Positions 45,145 through 55,825 of a DNA stretch of 64,000 nucleotides are shown one piece after another. The DNA lies in the NCBI GenBank assembly GCA_016290995.1, contig JAEEVR010000007.1, forward strand, positions 1 to 64,000. Direction: 5' to 3'. The notes under the pieces were generated by a model. It searched no databases. It had not been told where the DNA came from and saw only the letters and a program-made list of their open reading frames with translations. Within the stretch, counting starts at the first letter, position 1, and the number at the start of each line of letters is the position of its first letter. A program made the position numbers and the translations under genes. This DNA is from Treponema sp. (lineage in GTDB: Bacteria > Spirochaetota > Spirochaetia > Treponematales > Treponemataceae).

Positions 45145-45867
45145 ATGAATAAAAAAAGATTTATGGCCTTTGCTTTGATTATGGCCGTTCTTTCTTCTAC
45201 AGGACTTTTTGCCGCCAAAAAGGGAAAGGTGGCCAAACAGAAAATCGAAGTTGTAAACCGCCCTGGAATCGCCCTTGGAACGGATGTGCCGGGCTGGGTT
45301 CAAGCCGTTTTGGAAGGCGAAAACAAGCAGGTTGCCAAGGCCCTTAAGATTGACTTAAAGGAACAGCAGGTATTTGTTTTTACCAACCAAGGAAATGACT
45401 TGGAATTCCTTAAGACTTGGACAGACCAGGTTGACGTTCAGCGCCAGGTGGCCAACTCGTTCTCTATCGCGGTAGGCCAGTGCGCCAACGCCGTTTTCCA
45501 GGGAACCAGCGGCGACGAAAGCAAGAAAAAGCTTGCCATCGACCAAACAGTAAAAGCCCTTTCGGCCATAGAGCTTAACGGCTTGCTCAAAGAGGCCCAG
45601 TACTGGATGCAGTTCAGAAAACCCAAGCAGGGAGTCAAGATTAACAAAAAGTCTCCCGAAAGCTCATACGACTACTATTACGAGTACTACGTCGTCTTTA
45701 CGATGAACCGCTCGATTTACGAGTCTCAGCTTAACGCCGCCTTGAACGGAATCGAGGACAACGCCTCCGAGACAGAGCTTTTAAAGAAAGCTTTGGCCGA
45801 CAGCTTGCGAGCTCCCTTGTTGGACAAAGTCAAGGTTGACGGAACGGAATACTCCTTCGGCGACTAA
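45145..45867 (+). CDS. Hypothetical exported protein
   Basis: Signal peptide MNKKRFMAFALIMAVLSSTGLFAAKKG; start reset to the ATG after ataaggag. Confidence 0.65.
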   Translation: MNKKRFMAFALIMAVLSSTGLFAAKKGKVAKQKIEVVNRPGIALGTDVPGWVQAVLEGENKQVAKALKIDLKEQQVFVFTNQGNDLEFLKTWTDQVDVQRQVANSFSIAVGQCANAVFQGTSGDESKKKLAIDQTVKALSAIELNGLLKEAQYWMQFRKPKQGVKINKKSPESSYDYYYEYYVVFTMNRSIYESQLNAALNGIEDNASETELLKKALADSLRAPLLDKVKVDGTEYSFGD

Positions 45868-45944
45868 TTTAAACGGCGCCCGCCCGGCAGCGCCCAACCG
45901 CTGTGACACTTGAACAAAAAGTGTAAAAGTGTTATTTTTAGGCT

Positions 45945-47135
45945 ATGAATACATTGGTAGCCTTGTGCGCGGTGGGCGCTGAAAAAATTTTAGGAAACGA
46001 AATAAAGCATTTGGGCTATAAGCTCGCCCCATCCGACGCGGTCAAGGTTCCAGGCCGCGTCACCTTTTTGGGAGACGACGACGCCCTTTTTAGATCCAAC
46101 CTTTGCCTTAGAACCGCCGACAGAGTTTTTTTGCAGTTGGCGGAATTTGACGCGGACAACTTTGACCTCTTGTTCGACGGAATCTATTCAATCCCTTGGC
46201 AAAACTATTTTAGAAAAGACACCCGCGTCGTCGTGGACAAAATCCGCGTTTACAAAAGCCGGCTTGATTCTGAACACACAATCCAGTCAATGGCGCAAAA
46301 AGCGATTTACAAAAAGCTTTGCGACGTTTGGCGAATGAGCTCGATGCCCGAAAGCGGCTTGGAAAGCGACGTCCGCATTTACGTTGACAACGACAAAGTT
46401 TTTGTTTTGCTCGACCTTAGCGGAGACCCCTTGCACAAGCGAGGCTACAGGACTGACGGCGGAATCGCTCCGATGCGCGAGACGACCGCGGCAATTCTTT
46501 TGCAGTACATGCTTTGGCGGCGCAAGACACCGCTTGTCGATCCTTTTTGCGGAAGCGGAACGATCCCGATAGAAGCCGCGCTTTACGCGATGGACGTGGC
46601 TCCAGGACTAGGAAGAAAATTCGCGGTTGAAGACTTGCCCTTCTTTGACAAGGCACGCGGCATGGAACTCAGAAAACAGGAGGCCGCCAAAATCAGGCCC
46701 GACGTTGAGTTCCATATTTCCGGAAGCGACATAGATCCCGCCGCGGTTGACCGCGCCAAGCTTAACGCCGAGCACGCTTGCGTAATGGCCGGCCGCGCCC
46801 TTCAAATGATAGGAAGCGACCAGCGTTTGACGCGGCCGACATTCGTTCAGGCTGACTACAAAGAATTGGCCGCGCCATTCCCGCAAGGTTTGCTTTTGGC
46901 CAACCCGCCTTACGGCGAGCGAATCGGCGACGAAGCCCAGGCCGAAGAACTTTACCGCGGAATGTCTTGCTTGGCTTCAAACTTTGAAAATTGGCAAATG
47001 GGTTTTATAACCTCAAATAAAAACTTTCAAAAATGCTTTGGCAAATACGCCAATCTTTTAAAGAACATAAAGAGCGGCAACTTGAACACTTGCTTTTACA
47101 TGTACACCGGCCAAGGCGAAAAAGGAAAAAAGTAA
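45945..47135 (+). CDS. THUMP-domain SAM-dependent RNA methyltransferase (RlmL/YpsC-like)
   Basis: PLVDPFCGSGTIPIEAALYAMDVAPGLGRKF; LLANPPYGERIGD. Confidence 0.93.
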   Translation: MNTLVALCAVGAEKILGNEIKHLGYKLAPSDAVKVPGRVTFLGDDDALFRSNLCLRTADRVFLQLAEFDADNFDLLFDGIYSIPWQNYFRKDTRVVVDKIRVYKSRLDSEHTIQSMAQKAIYKKLCDVWRMSSMPESGLESDVRIYVDNDKVFVLLDLSGDPLHKRGYRTDGGIAPMRETTAAILLQYMLWRRKTPLVDPFCGSGTIPIEAALYAMDVAPGLGRKFAVEDLPFFDKARGMELRKQEAAKIRPDVEFHISGSDIDPAAVDRAKLNAEHACVMAGRALQMIGSDQRLTRPTFVQADYKELAAPFPQGLLLANPPYGERIGDEAQAEELYRGMSCLASNFENWQMGFITSNKNFQKCFGKYANLLKNIKSGNLNTCFYMYTGQGEKGKK

Positions 47136-47136
47136 A

Positions 47137-47730
47137 ATGGCGATTGTTGTAGAGCATGACAAAAGACGACATGAGATTCTAGAAAAAGCGTTGGACGTTT
47201 TTGTTGACGAAGGCTACGAAGACGTCACTTTCCAAAAAATCGCCGACCGCTGCGGAATCACCCGCACGACGCTTTACATTTACTTTAAGAACAAGCGCGA
47301 AATCTTTTTGTGGAGCATAAAGCAGCTTACCGGCTCCATCGAAGAAAAGCTAAAGGCGATTCTCGCCGACCAAGCGCTTTCTTGCCAAGACGCATTGCGA
47401 AAAATCCTTATGCAAATCGTTGATGAATGCGAAAACAACAGCCGCTTGTTCACCGTTTTGCTTTCTTACTTGTTGAACTTGCAAAAGACCGGAGGCGATC
47501 CCGCCGAGCGCGTCCGCCGAAGAATGCTCCGCTTGCGCCAGTTGATTGACACAGTTATAATCCGCGGAATAAAAAAGGGCGAGTTCAAAAAATTGAACGT
47601 ACACACAGCTTACGAAATGTTCTACGGCTTGATCCAGTCGGCGATTTTCCGCCTTTCTGTATTGAGCGAAAAGTCAATCGCCTCAATCCGCGATCCGCTC
47701 AACCTGGCCGTTGACGGCATTATTGCGTAA
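47137..47730 (+). CDS. TetR/AcrR-family regulator
   Basis: [45 protein letters not shown]. Confidence 0.94.
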   Translation: MAIVVEHDKRRHEILEKALDVFVDEGYEDVTFQKIADRCGITRTTLYIYFKNKREIFLWSIKQLTGSIEEKLKAILADQALSCQDALRKILMQIVDECENNSRLFTVLLSYLLNLQKTGGDPAERVRRRMLRLRQLIDTVIIRGIKKGEFKKLNVHTAYEMFYGLIQSAIFRLSVLSEKSIASIRDPLNLAVDGIIA

Positions 47731-47758
47731 GAATAATAAAAGCGCTAGAATAGCCGCC

Positions 47759-48259
47759 ATGAGTGAAAACAAATTATGTCCCTGCGGTTCGGGAAAAAGC
47801 TATGAAGAATGCTGCGAACCGATTATCAAAGGCGCCAAAAAAGCGCCCACAGCCGAAAGCTTGATGCGCGCCCGCTACACGGCGTACGAAAAACACGAAA
47901 TCGACTTTATCATCAACACATGCGAGCAAGGCGACAAGATTGCGGAAATTGACCGAAAGGCCACCGAAGATTGGAGCAAAAACTCAACTTGGCATGGACT
48001 TAAAGTTCTCCGCGCCGAAAAGGGCGGCGAAAGCGACACAGAAGGCGTCGTGGAATTTGAGGCCACATACAGCCAGCACCACACTCGCGACGTTCACCAC
48101 GAAACAGCCTACTTTAAGAAAGTCAACGGCGATTGGATGTACTCTTACGGAGCGATGACTCCGACGACTGTTGTCCGCGAAACTCCAAAGGTTGGACGCA
48201 ACGAGCCCTGTCCCTGCGGAAGCGGAAAAAAGTACAAGCAGTGCTGCGGAAAGAACTAA
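47759..48259 (+). CDS. YchJ-family SEC-C metal-binding protein
   Basis: [17 protein letters not shown] and C-terminal [16 protein letters not shown]. Confidence 0.93.
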   Translation: MSENKLCPCGSGKSYEECCEPIIKGAKKAPTAESLMRARYTAYEKHEIDFIINTCEQGDKIAEIDRKATEDWSKNSTWHGLKVLRAEKGGESDTEGVVEFEATYSQHHTRDVHHETAYFKKVNGDWMYSYGAMTPTTVVRETPKVGRNEPCPCGSGKKYKQCCGKN

Positions 48260-48260
48260 T

Positions 48261-49073
48261 TTGTATTTGTCAGGATTCCACGCGGTAGAAGAGCGCGTAA
48301 GGGCGGCCCAGGAAGATTCCGGCGCCGCCTCCAAGATGAAAATCTATTTCTCAAAGTCCGGCCCCAGAGTAAAGAAAATTTTGGAGCTGGCAAAAGCCGC
48401 CGGAATCCAATGCGAGCAAACTGACAACAAGGCCTTGGACCAAATGGCCGCGTCCTTGTCCGAAACGGCTCGCGATCACCGCGGAATCATTCTGGAAATT
48501 CAAGGCCAAGAAAAGCGCGCCTCAAACCTTGTGGACTTTGACGTATGGCTGGAGCGCTTCAAGGCCGCCGCCGGAAAGCAAGCCCAAGAAGGCGGCGCCA
48601 AAAGAACCACCGTCGTAATCCTTGATTCAGTCACTGACCCGCACAACGTTGGCGCGGTCATAAGAAGCGCCGACCAATTTGGCGCCGCCTTGGTAATCCT
48701 GCCCGAAAGGCGCGGCGCCAATGATGTAGAAAACAACGAAATAATCGCCCGATCAAGCGCGGGAGCCGCCTCTTGGGTTCCCGTAAGCGTCGTCACAAAC
48801 CTGGCCAGGGCCGCGAATCTTTTAAAGGAAGCGGGCTTTTGGATTTACGGGGCCGACGCCGGCGGCGTTCAAATCCAAGACGGAACCTTTGCCAAAAATT
48901 CAGTTCTCATTATGGGAAGCGAAGGCAACGGAATCGCCCGACTTCTTAAAGAACAATGCGACACAATCGTTTCCATTCCCACATGCGGCAAAATTGACAG
49001 CCTAAACGTTTCGGTAGCCGCCGGCGTTTTGATGTACGAAATTTACCGCCAAGATCTAGCGGCCCGCAGTTAA
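48261..49073 (+). CDS. rlmB: TrmH/RlmB-family rRNA 2'-O-ribose methyltransferase (TTG start)
   Basis: LYLSGFHAVEERV; DSVTDPHNVGAVIRSADQFGA; IMGSEGNGIARLL. Confidence 0.88.
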   Translation: MYLSGFHAVEERVRAAQEDSGAASKMKIYFSKSGPRVKKILELAKAAGIQCEQTDNKALDQMAASLSETARDHRGIILEIQGQEKRASNLVDFDVWLERFKAAAGKQAQEGGAKRTTVVILDSVTDPHNVGAVIRSADQFGAALVILPERRGANDVENNEIIARSSAGAASWVPVSVVTNLARAANLLKEAGFWIYGADAGGVQIQDGTFAKNSVLIMGSEGNGIARLLKEQCDTIVSIPTCGKIDSLNVSVAAGVLMYEIYRQDLAARS

Positions 49074-49104
49074 GGTCTTGCAATAATATTCCGACAATAA
49101 AAGT

Positions 49105-51510
49105 ATGAAAAAGTCATTTCTCTTTTTAACGACAGCCTTTGCGTTGGCGTTGGCCGCGCCATTGCAGTTTTTTGCGCAGGAAGAATATTACGAGTCAAAG
49201 CCCCTTTATTCTTTGCCTAAAGTAATCGAGCCGCAAAAGGACAACGCGGTTCTTGTAAATAAAAACGCTACGATAAAGCGCGTTACGGTTGAAGAAACAA
49301 AGAACACTTTGCTTGCGACTGAAGGCGGACTTAAAAAGATAAGCGCCAGCGGAAAGCAAACGACGCTTTGGAAGGACGGAAGCGTTCAGCAAATTCTTCC
49401 GGTGGAGAACGCCTTTTACTTTGTCACTTCCAAGGGAATCCTTTACACAAGCGACTTGCAAAATTTTGAATTGAGGAACAACGGACTTCCGACATACATA
49501 ATCAAAAAATTCAAAAAGGGCGAGACCAGCCACGAAACCCACGCGCAAGACTTAAAGGACTTGGCCTTTAATCCGCTCAACCCGCAGGAAATGGTCACCG
49601 CCACAAAAGAGCGCGTTTACCTTACGCGCGACGGCGGCCTCAACTGGACCAACATCGGCTCCGCAAGCTTAAGGACAAACGGAATCAAAGCCGTAGCCGT
49701 CGCTTCGATGAAAACCGCGATGCCCGGCCAAAACGAAACGGTTGTTTTTATGGCCCATTCAATTTTGGGCTTTTGGTACTACAAGCCCGATTCGGCCAAG
49801 CCCGACTGGCTTGACGCAAACCGAGGCCTTGAGTGCAGCGATCCCAACAATTCTAGCGACGAAGTCTCCGACATTTTGCCGGTGGTGGCGCAAGACGGCG
49901 AAAAAAACCAGTGGTGCGAAATTTTCTTGTCGCAAACCTTTATGCCCCGCATCTACCACTTTGACTTGGACGCTCAAAGAAGCGCCTGCGTTTACAAGGG
50001 AACGGAGCCCTGCGACACAATCGATTCCCTTTGGCAAAACGGAAACACAATTTCTTTTATCGCTCCCGGAAAAGTCGGAAGCTTTGACATGACAACGAAT
50101 ACCGCAAGCGAATTGAATGCATCGCTAAAGGATTACATCGCGGAATTTACAAAGAGCAAAGAATTGGTCAACGCCGCTTGGATTCCGGCGGAGAACGCGC
50201 GCGGCTTAAAAATCAACGGCGGCGTTTTGCTAAACGAGCTTTGGCTTTTGGACAGCGGAAAAATTCTTTCGCCATACGCCGCTAAAATCGACGGACAAAA
50301 AAGCCTTTACGTTCCGGCCTACCAAGCGCATCTTCCGGGCGGTTTTGAAAAATTCAAAAAGCTTATTTTGGACAACAAGCTCAATTCCCTCGTAATCGAC
50401 ATGAAGGACGATTACGGTTTGATGCGCTTTGACGCGCAGGATCCGCTCCTTACGCAAAAGGGAGTCGTAAGCAAATACGCTTTGGACTTGGACAAGTTTG
50501 TAAAAACTTTCAAAGAAGAAAACATTTATTTGATCGCCCGCATCGTAGTCTTTAAAGACAGAAACCTTTCAAACTACAACAACGGCCAGTACGCCGTTTG
50601 GGACAAAAAATACAACCGACCCTGGCAAGGCATCAGCGGAAGCGAAACCTTGGAGGACGGAACGACCCAAACAAAATACTACGACGAAGCCTGGGTCGAT
50701 CCCTTTTGCCCGGAAGTTTGGGAATACAACGTCGCGATCGCCAAGGAGCTTATTGCCCGCGGCTTTGACGAAATTCAATTTGACTACATCCGCTTTCCCA
50801 CAGACGGCCAGAACCTTTACAACGCCAGCTACCGTTGGCAGACGCAGGGAATGGACAAAGAAGGCGCCTTGCGCAGCTTCCTTTCTTACGCCCGCGAGAA
50901 CATCGACGCTCCGATCGGCATAGACATCTACGGAGCCAACGGCTGGTACCGCAGCGGAACGAGAACAGGCCAGGACGTTGAGACGCTTGCCCAATACGTT
51001 GACGTAATTTGCCCGATGTTCTACCCCAGCCACTTTGAGCACAAGTTTATGAACTACTATCCCAACGAGGAGCGGCCCTACCGCATTTACTATTACGGAA
51101 CTTACCGCAACACGGTAATCGCCCGCGACCGCGTAGTCGTCCGTCCTTGGGTCCAGGCCTTCTTCCTTAACGTCCCTTATGACAGGCAGTTTTATGACAA
51201 GGAGTATGTTCTCAAGGAAGTCTTTGGCGTCCGCGACAGCGTTGACCGCGGATATATGTTCTGGAACAACGTGGCCAATTACGTAAAGATTTCGCCCGAC
51301 CCGGGCGACGCCGAATACACAGGACCTTCGCCCGAGGCCAGCTCCAACTTTAGAAAGCCGGCCATCGGCCCAAAAGGACAGCCGATTTCGTTCTACGCCT
51401 CGCAAAAACAGGCCCTTCCGGCCGACAAGAATAATGTCAGTGTGTTAGATTCTGTCTTGCAAAATTCCAAAATGTATGATAAAATATCTAAAGAGGAAGG
51501 TTCTTTATGA
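49105..51510 (+). CDS. Exported putative glycoside hydrolase (DUF4015)
   Basis: Signal peptide; VIDMKDDYGLMRFDAQDPLL; EIQFDYIRFPTDGQ; DVICPMFYPSHF. Confidence 0.85.
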   Translation: MKKSFLFLTTAFALALAAPLQFFAQEEYYESKPLYSLPKVIEPQKDNAVLVNKNATIKRVTVEETKNTLLATEGGLKKISASGKQTTLWKDGSVQQILPVENAFYFVTSKGILYTSDLQNFELRNNGLPTYIIKKFKKGETSHETHAQDLKDLAFNPLNPQEMVTATKERVYLTRDGGLNWTNIGSASLRTNGIKAVAVASMKTAMPGQNETVVFMAHSILGFWYYKPDSAKPDWLDANRGLECSDPNNSSDEVSDILPVVAQDGEKNQWCEIFLSQTFMPRIYHFDLDAQRSACVYKGTEPCDTIDSLWQNGNTISFIAPGKVGSFDMTTNTASELNASLKDYIAEFTKSKELVNAAWIPAENARGLKINGGVLLNELWLLDSGKILSPYAAKIDGQKSLYVPAYQAHLPGGFEKFKKLILDNKLNSLVIDMKDDYGLMRFDAQDPLLTQKGVVSKYALDLDKFVKTFKEENIYLIARIVVFKDRNLSNYNNGQYAVWDKKYNRPWQGISGSETLEDGTTQTKYYDEAWVDPFCPEVWEYNVAIAKELIARGFDEIQFDYIRFPTDGQNLYNASYRWQTQGMDKEGALRSFLSYARENIDAPIGIDIYGANGWYRSGTRTGQDVETLAQYVDVICPMFYPSHFEHKFMNYYPNEERPYRIYYYGTYRNTVIARDRVVVRPWVQAFFLNVPYDRQFYDKEYVLKEVFGVRDSVDRGYMFWNNVANYVKISPDPGDAEYTGPSPEASSNFRKPAIGPKGQPISFYASQKQALPADKNNVSVLDSVLQNSKMYDKISKEEGSL

Positions 51511-52928
51511 AAACTAAAAGTCTTTTTGTAGCGGCGATTTTCATCTGGGCCGCGCTCTTTATCGGAACTGCGTTCGCTCAGGACAACAACGAAAACGAAG
51601 CGATTTTGCAGCGCACGCAAGAGTTTTACAACAACGGCAATTACTTAAAAGCGATTGAATCTATCAACCAGGCCATCGACCTCAAAGAAAACCAAAAGGC
51701 TTTCCCTGAAAAAGTTCGCCTTATGGCCGAGGCGTCATATTTTGAATACATCGACGCGATGCAAAAAGAAGCCGCCGCGAACGGCGGACGCGTCAACGCA
51801 AAAAACTTTGACAAATACATCGTGCAGCTTGAGTTGCACCCGCAGGCCGCCAGCCAAAGAATTTTCACTATTGTTGAAAGCATATTTGAAAGCGAGCTTG
51901 AAGCGCTTCAGGCTGAGCGCCAAAAGTACATGGACAACAAGAACAACAAGTGGAACAAAATCAACGAGCGCGTTGACTTCCTTGAGGACAAGCAGAATGA
52001 ATTGTTTGACGTTGTTTCCGGCCGCGTGACTGTCGCCCAGATTAAGCTGGCGATTGCGGAAGTCGAAATGAAAAAATTGGACAAGGCGCTTAAGATCGCT
52101 GTTTTGTGCGTCGGCGTTTTGCTCATCATTGTCGTCTGCATTCTTATCGTAATCGTTTACAAAAACTACAAGCGCCGTAAGCAGGCTCAGGCTCACTTTG
52201 AAACTTCGATGGAAGTCATCTCTTCAATGGGAAAGGACTTTCAGGAGAATCCGGACTTGGCCGCCGCTGCCAAAGAAGACGCAAAGAAGCATGCGATCAC
52301 TTCGGCGATTTTGCTTGGAGACGCGGAGCTTTCAAAGCAAATCATGGACTTCTTCTCTACGGTTGAAAACCGCAAGTTGATGGCCGACTTGCAGAGCAAG
52401 TGTTTTGCGCTTGGCGACAAAATCGACAAGTACACCTTCCGCCAAAGAACAAGCCGCAAGGTTTCTGAATTGGTTCTTAAAGTTTGCAACGAAGCCAAGC
52501 TTAACAAGGACGTCGCTTTGGTTTGCTACTGCGCGTCAATGGTTTACGACGCCGGTTTCCTTGCCGTTCCCAAGAGCATCTTGACGGGCAAAGACCTTAC
52601 TATGAAGGAACGCCAAAAGATTCGCGAGCACGTTCAGAACGCCGCCGAATACTTTGACTTTGTTCCGGATCAAATCAAGACGATTTTCTTGCAGGCCGCC
52701 GAATTCCACCACGAGAACATGGACGGAAAGGGCTACCTTGCCGGCTTGAGCGGAGCGAAGATTCCGTTTATCGCGCGCGTTATCCGCGTTTGCGAAAGCT
52801 ACATTTCTCTTACAAGCAAGCGCGCTTACCGCGAGATTATGGACAGCGACGCCGCCGTTAAAGAGATGAAGTCAAAAGCTGGAATCTACGATCCTAAAAT
52901 CATCGACTTGTTGGAAAAAGTCATCTAA
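51507..52928 (+). CDS. Membrane HD-GYP-like protein with degenerate HD motif
   Basis: TM segment AVLCVGVLLIIVVCILIVIVY; YDAGFLAVPKSIL in place of HDIGK..P; HHENMDGKGYLAGL. Confidence 0.85.
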   Translation: MKTKSLFVAAIFIWAALFIGTAFAQDNNENEAILQRTQEFYNNGNYLKAIESINQAIDLKENQKAFPEKVRLMAEASYFEYIDAMQKEAAANGGRVNAKNFDKYIVQLELHPQAASQRIFTIVESIFESELEALQAERQKYMDNKNNKWNKINERVDFLEDKQNELFDVVSGRVTVAQIKLAIAEVEMKKLDKALKIAVLCVGVLLIIVVCILIVIVYKNYKRRKQAQAHFETSMEVISSMGKDFQENPDLAAAAKEDAKKHAITSAILLGDAELSKQIMDFFSTVENRKLMADLQSKCFALGDKIDKYTFRQRTSRKVSELVLKVCNEAKLNKDVALVCYCASMVYDAGFLAVPKSILTGKDLTMKERQKIREHVQNAAEYFDFVPDQIKTIFLQAAEFHHENMDGKGYLAGLSGAKIPFIARVIRVCESYISLTSKRAYREIMDSDAAVKEMKSKAGIYDPKIIDLLEKVI

Positions 52929-52930
52929 CT

Positions 52931-54358
52931 TTGGACAACACAGGCTACACGCCCGAAGAGCCGATTGCGGCGGTTGCCACTGCGCTGGCGCCGGCCGCTC
53001 TCGGCATCATTCGAGTCTCGGGCAAAAACTCAATACAACTTTTATCTAAAATTTTTTCCCGTCCCAAGGCTTTAAACGAGGCCGCCGGCAACACTATCGT
53101 TTATGGCTGGATAGTGGAACGGTCGCAAGACCAAAATGCCGCGCGGGTGGACGAGGTTTTGGTGTCGGTTTTCCGCGCGCCAAAATCTTTTACCGGCGAA
53201 GAAATGGCCGAAATCTCTTGCCACGGCGGAACGGCTGTGGTGACCCAAATATTCAACCTTCTTTTGCAAAACGGCTTTAGGCAAGCCGAGCGCGGCGAGT
53301 TTACCTTCCGCGCCTTTATCAACGGAAAGGCTGACCTTACAAAGGCCGAGGCCGTGCGCGAAATCATCGAAAGCCGCACAAACGCTTCAAGCCAAAAGGC
53401 GGCGGGCCGTTTGGCCGGAAACTTGCAGGCGCAGATCGCCGCGATTCAAAAATCCTTGATTGACACGCTGGCCCAAATCGAAGTGGAAATCGAATACCCA
53501 GAAGACGAAGAGACAATCGCCGACGCGTACGACCAAACAAAATTGCTTGAAGCGATCGCGCAACTTGAAACGCTTGCCTCAACTTGGAAAAGCGAAAAGC
53601 TTTACCAAGAAGGCGCCCGCCTGGTTCTTTGCGGAAAAACCAACGCGGGAAAATCAAGCCTGTTCAACAGCCTTTTAAAGGAAGAGCGCGCGATCGTAAG
53701 CGACATCGAAGGAACTACTCGCGACTGGATAGAAAGCTGGATAAGCATTGACGGAATTCCCGCGCGCCTTTTTGACACGGCGGGCTTGCGTTCCACCAGC
53801 GACGAAATAGAGGCTCGCGGCGTTGAAAGCGCCAAGGAACTGAGCGACGAGGCCGACTTGCTTTTGTACTTGGCCGACGTGACTTTGCCCAAGGATCAAA
53901 TCGACCTGGCTTTTTTGGCGGAACGAAAGGAGCCTGTGATTTTTGTTTGGAACAAGCTGGACAAGTTGCCGCAAGACCAAAAAGCCGCGATTTCCGAAGC
54001 CAAAAAATTTTATGAGGCCGCCAGCAAAAAAATCCCCGCGCTTTCCGGGCAAGTTTTTGTCAGCGCCAAAAACGGCGGCGGCGTAAAGGATTTGGTCGCG
54101 ATGGCCAAAGCTTTATTGCTTAAAGGCCAGGAAACGGAGCGAAGCCAAGCCGGTTTGGGAAGCGAGCGCCAAAAGCGTTTGGTTGAAAGCGCTCTGGAAA
54201 GCTTGCGCCACGCCGCCGGCTTGCAAAAAGGATATTCGCTTGACGCGGCCGTCCAAGACATTGAGGACGCGCTGGACTTTTTGGGCGAGCTTACAGGCCG
54301 CGTGACCGCCGACGACATTTTGGACAGCGTCTTTAGCAATTTTTGCGTGGGAAAATAA
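52931..54358 (+). CDS. mnmE: tRNA modification GTPase MnmE
   Basis: GKTNAGKSSLFNSLL, EGTTRDWIE, DTAGLR; C-terminal CVGK; TTG start. Confidence 0.96.
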   Translation: MDNTGYTPEEPIAAVATALAPAALGIIRVSGKNSIQLLSKIFSRPKALNEAAGNTIVYGWIVERSQDQNAARVDEVLVSVFRAPKSFTGEEMAEISCHGGTAVVTQIFNLLLQNGFRQAERGEFTFRAFINGKADLTKAEAVREIIESRTNASSQKAAGRLAGNLQAQIAAIQKSLIDTLAQIEVEIEYPEDEETIADAYDQTKLLEAIAQLETLASTWKSEKLYQEGARLVLCGKTNAGKSSLFNSLLKEERAIVSDIEGTTRDWIESWISIDGIPARLFDTAGLRSTSDEIEARGVESAKELSDEADLLLYLADVTLPKDQIDLAFLAERKEPVIFVWNKLDKLPQDQKAAISEAKKFYEAASKKIPALSGQVFVSAKNGGGVKDLVAMAKALLLKGQETERSQAGLGSERQKRLVESALESLRHAAGLQKGYSLDAAVQDIEDALDFLGELTGRVTADDILDSVFSNFCVGK

Positions 54359-54442
54359 CCGGCCGCTGCCTGCTACATTCTGCCCGCTCTTGCGCAAAAG
54401 GCCGCGATTCGTTACAATAGCAAAAATTCTAAGGAGCCATTA

Positions 54443-55366
54443 ATGCTTAAAGGCCGTCACGTAATCCAACCTGATGATTTGTCGGTTGCGGAGATTGAGG
54501 AAATCTGCGCTCTGGCAGAGCAAATTATTGTTGATCCAAATTCTTTTAAAGATGTGTGCCGCGGGAAAATTCTTGCGGCGCTTTTTTTTGAGCCAAGCAC
54601 CCGCACGCGCCTAAGCTTTGAGGCTGCGATGCTGCGCTTGGGCGGAGCGGTGGAAGGCTTTGCCGACGCGAGCTACACTTCCACCACAAAGGGAGAAATC
54701 TTGGCCGACACGATTCGCGTTGTTTCAAGCTACGCGGACGTAATCGCGATGAGAAGCCCCAAAGAAGGCGCCGCGCTCTTGGCCTCAAAATATTCTGACT
54801 GCCCGATAATCAACGCGGGCGACGGCGGCCACTTTCACCCGACGCAAACTTTGACAGACCTTTTGACGATACGAAGACTGCGCGGCAGTTTTGAAAACCA
54901 GACGGTTTGCTTTGTGGGCGACTTAAAGTTTGGCCGCACCGTTCACTCTTTGACGCAAGCGATGTGCCGCTATCCCGGAAACAAGTTCATCTTTGTAAGC
55001 CCAAAGGAGCTTACCGTTCCCGAGTACATGATAGAAGACATCCTAAAGCCCGCGGGCGTTCAGTACGAATGCGCCGAGCGAATGGAAGATGTGATAGACA
55101 AGGCCGACATCCTTTACATGACCCGCGTCCAAAAGGAGCGCTTCTTTAACGAGCAGGACTACATCCGCCTAAAGGACAGCTACATTTTGGACAAGGAAAA
55201 GATGAAGCTTGCAAAGAGCGATATGATTGTCCTGCACCCGCTTCCCCGCGTGAACGAAATTTCTTACGAAGTTGACGACGACCCCCGCGCCGCGTACTTT
55301 AAGCAAGTCAAGTTTGGAATGTACGCGCGAATGAGCCTTATCGCCAAGTTGACAGGAGCCCTCTGA
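54443..55366 (+). CDS. pyrB: Aspartate carbamoyltransferase catalytic subunit
   Basis: [30 protein letters not shown]. Confidence 0.97.
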   Translation: MLKGRHVIQPDDLSVAEIEEICALAEQIIVDPNSFKDVCRGKILAALFFEPSTRTRLSFEAAMLRLGGAVEGFADASYTSTTKGEILADTIRVVSSYADVIAMRSPKEGAALLASKYSDCPIINAGDGGHFHPTQTLTDLLTIRRLRGSFENQTVCFVGDLKFGRTVHSLTQAMCRYPGNKFIFVSPKELTVPEYMIEDILKPAGVQYECAERMEDVIDKADILYMTRVQKERFFNEQDYIRLKDSYILDKEKMKLAKSDMIVLHPLPRVNEISYEVDDDPRAAYFKQVKFGMYARMSLIAKLTGAL

Positions 55367-55815
55367 TGTTGAATGTAGAAACGATAAAAAACGGTTTGGT
55401 CATCGACCACATTTGCGCGGGCTACGGCCCAAAGATTTTTAACTGGCTTGGACTTGCCAACGCGCGCTTTACCGCGGCGCTTGTGATGAACGTTCAGTCC
55501 AAAAAGGGCGGAAAAAAAGACATCATCAAAATCGACAACATAATCAACATCGACTATTCGGTCTTGGGCTTTATCGACCCAAACATCACAGTGAACGTGA
55601 TCAAGGACGAAAAGATTGTCGAAAAAATCAAGATGGAGCTTCCGCAAAAAGTGACCGGCGTAATCCACTGCAAAAATCCCCGTTGCATCACCGCGAGCGA
55701 AAAATACATTCCGCAAAGCTTTCACTTGGTTGACAGGACCCGCGCCCTTTACCGCTGCGAATACTGCGACACCTTGTACAAGGCCGGCCCCCAAGGCGAG
55801 GCGGTGGAGTTGTAG
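55366..55815 (+). CDS. pyrI: Aspartate carbamoyltransferase regulatory subunit
   Basis: Zn-binding CKNPRCI...CEYCDTL; overlaps pyrB stop. Confidence 0.95.
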   Translation: MLNVETIKNGLVIDHICAGYGPKIFNWLGLANARFTAALVMNVQSKKGGKKDIIKIDNIINIDYSVLGFIDPNITVNVIKDEKIVEKIKMELPQKVTGVIHCKNPRCITASEKYIPQSFHLVDRTRALYRCEYCDTLYKAGPQGEAVEL

Positions 55816-55825
55816 GGCAAAGGCA

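Noticed and set aside
48171-48260. Extended N-terminus of the RlmB ORF
   Set aside because: Overlaps the conserved C-terminal SEC-C motif of the YchJ-like gene; TTG 48261 fits the family N-terminus (LYLSGFHAVEE).
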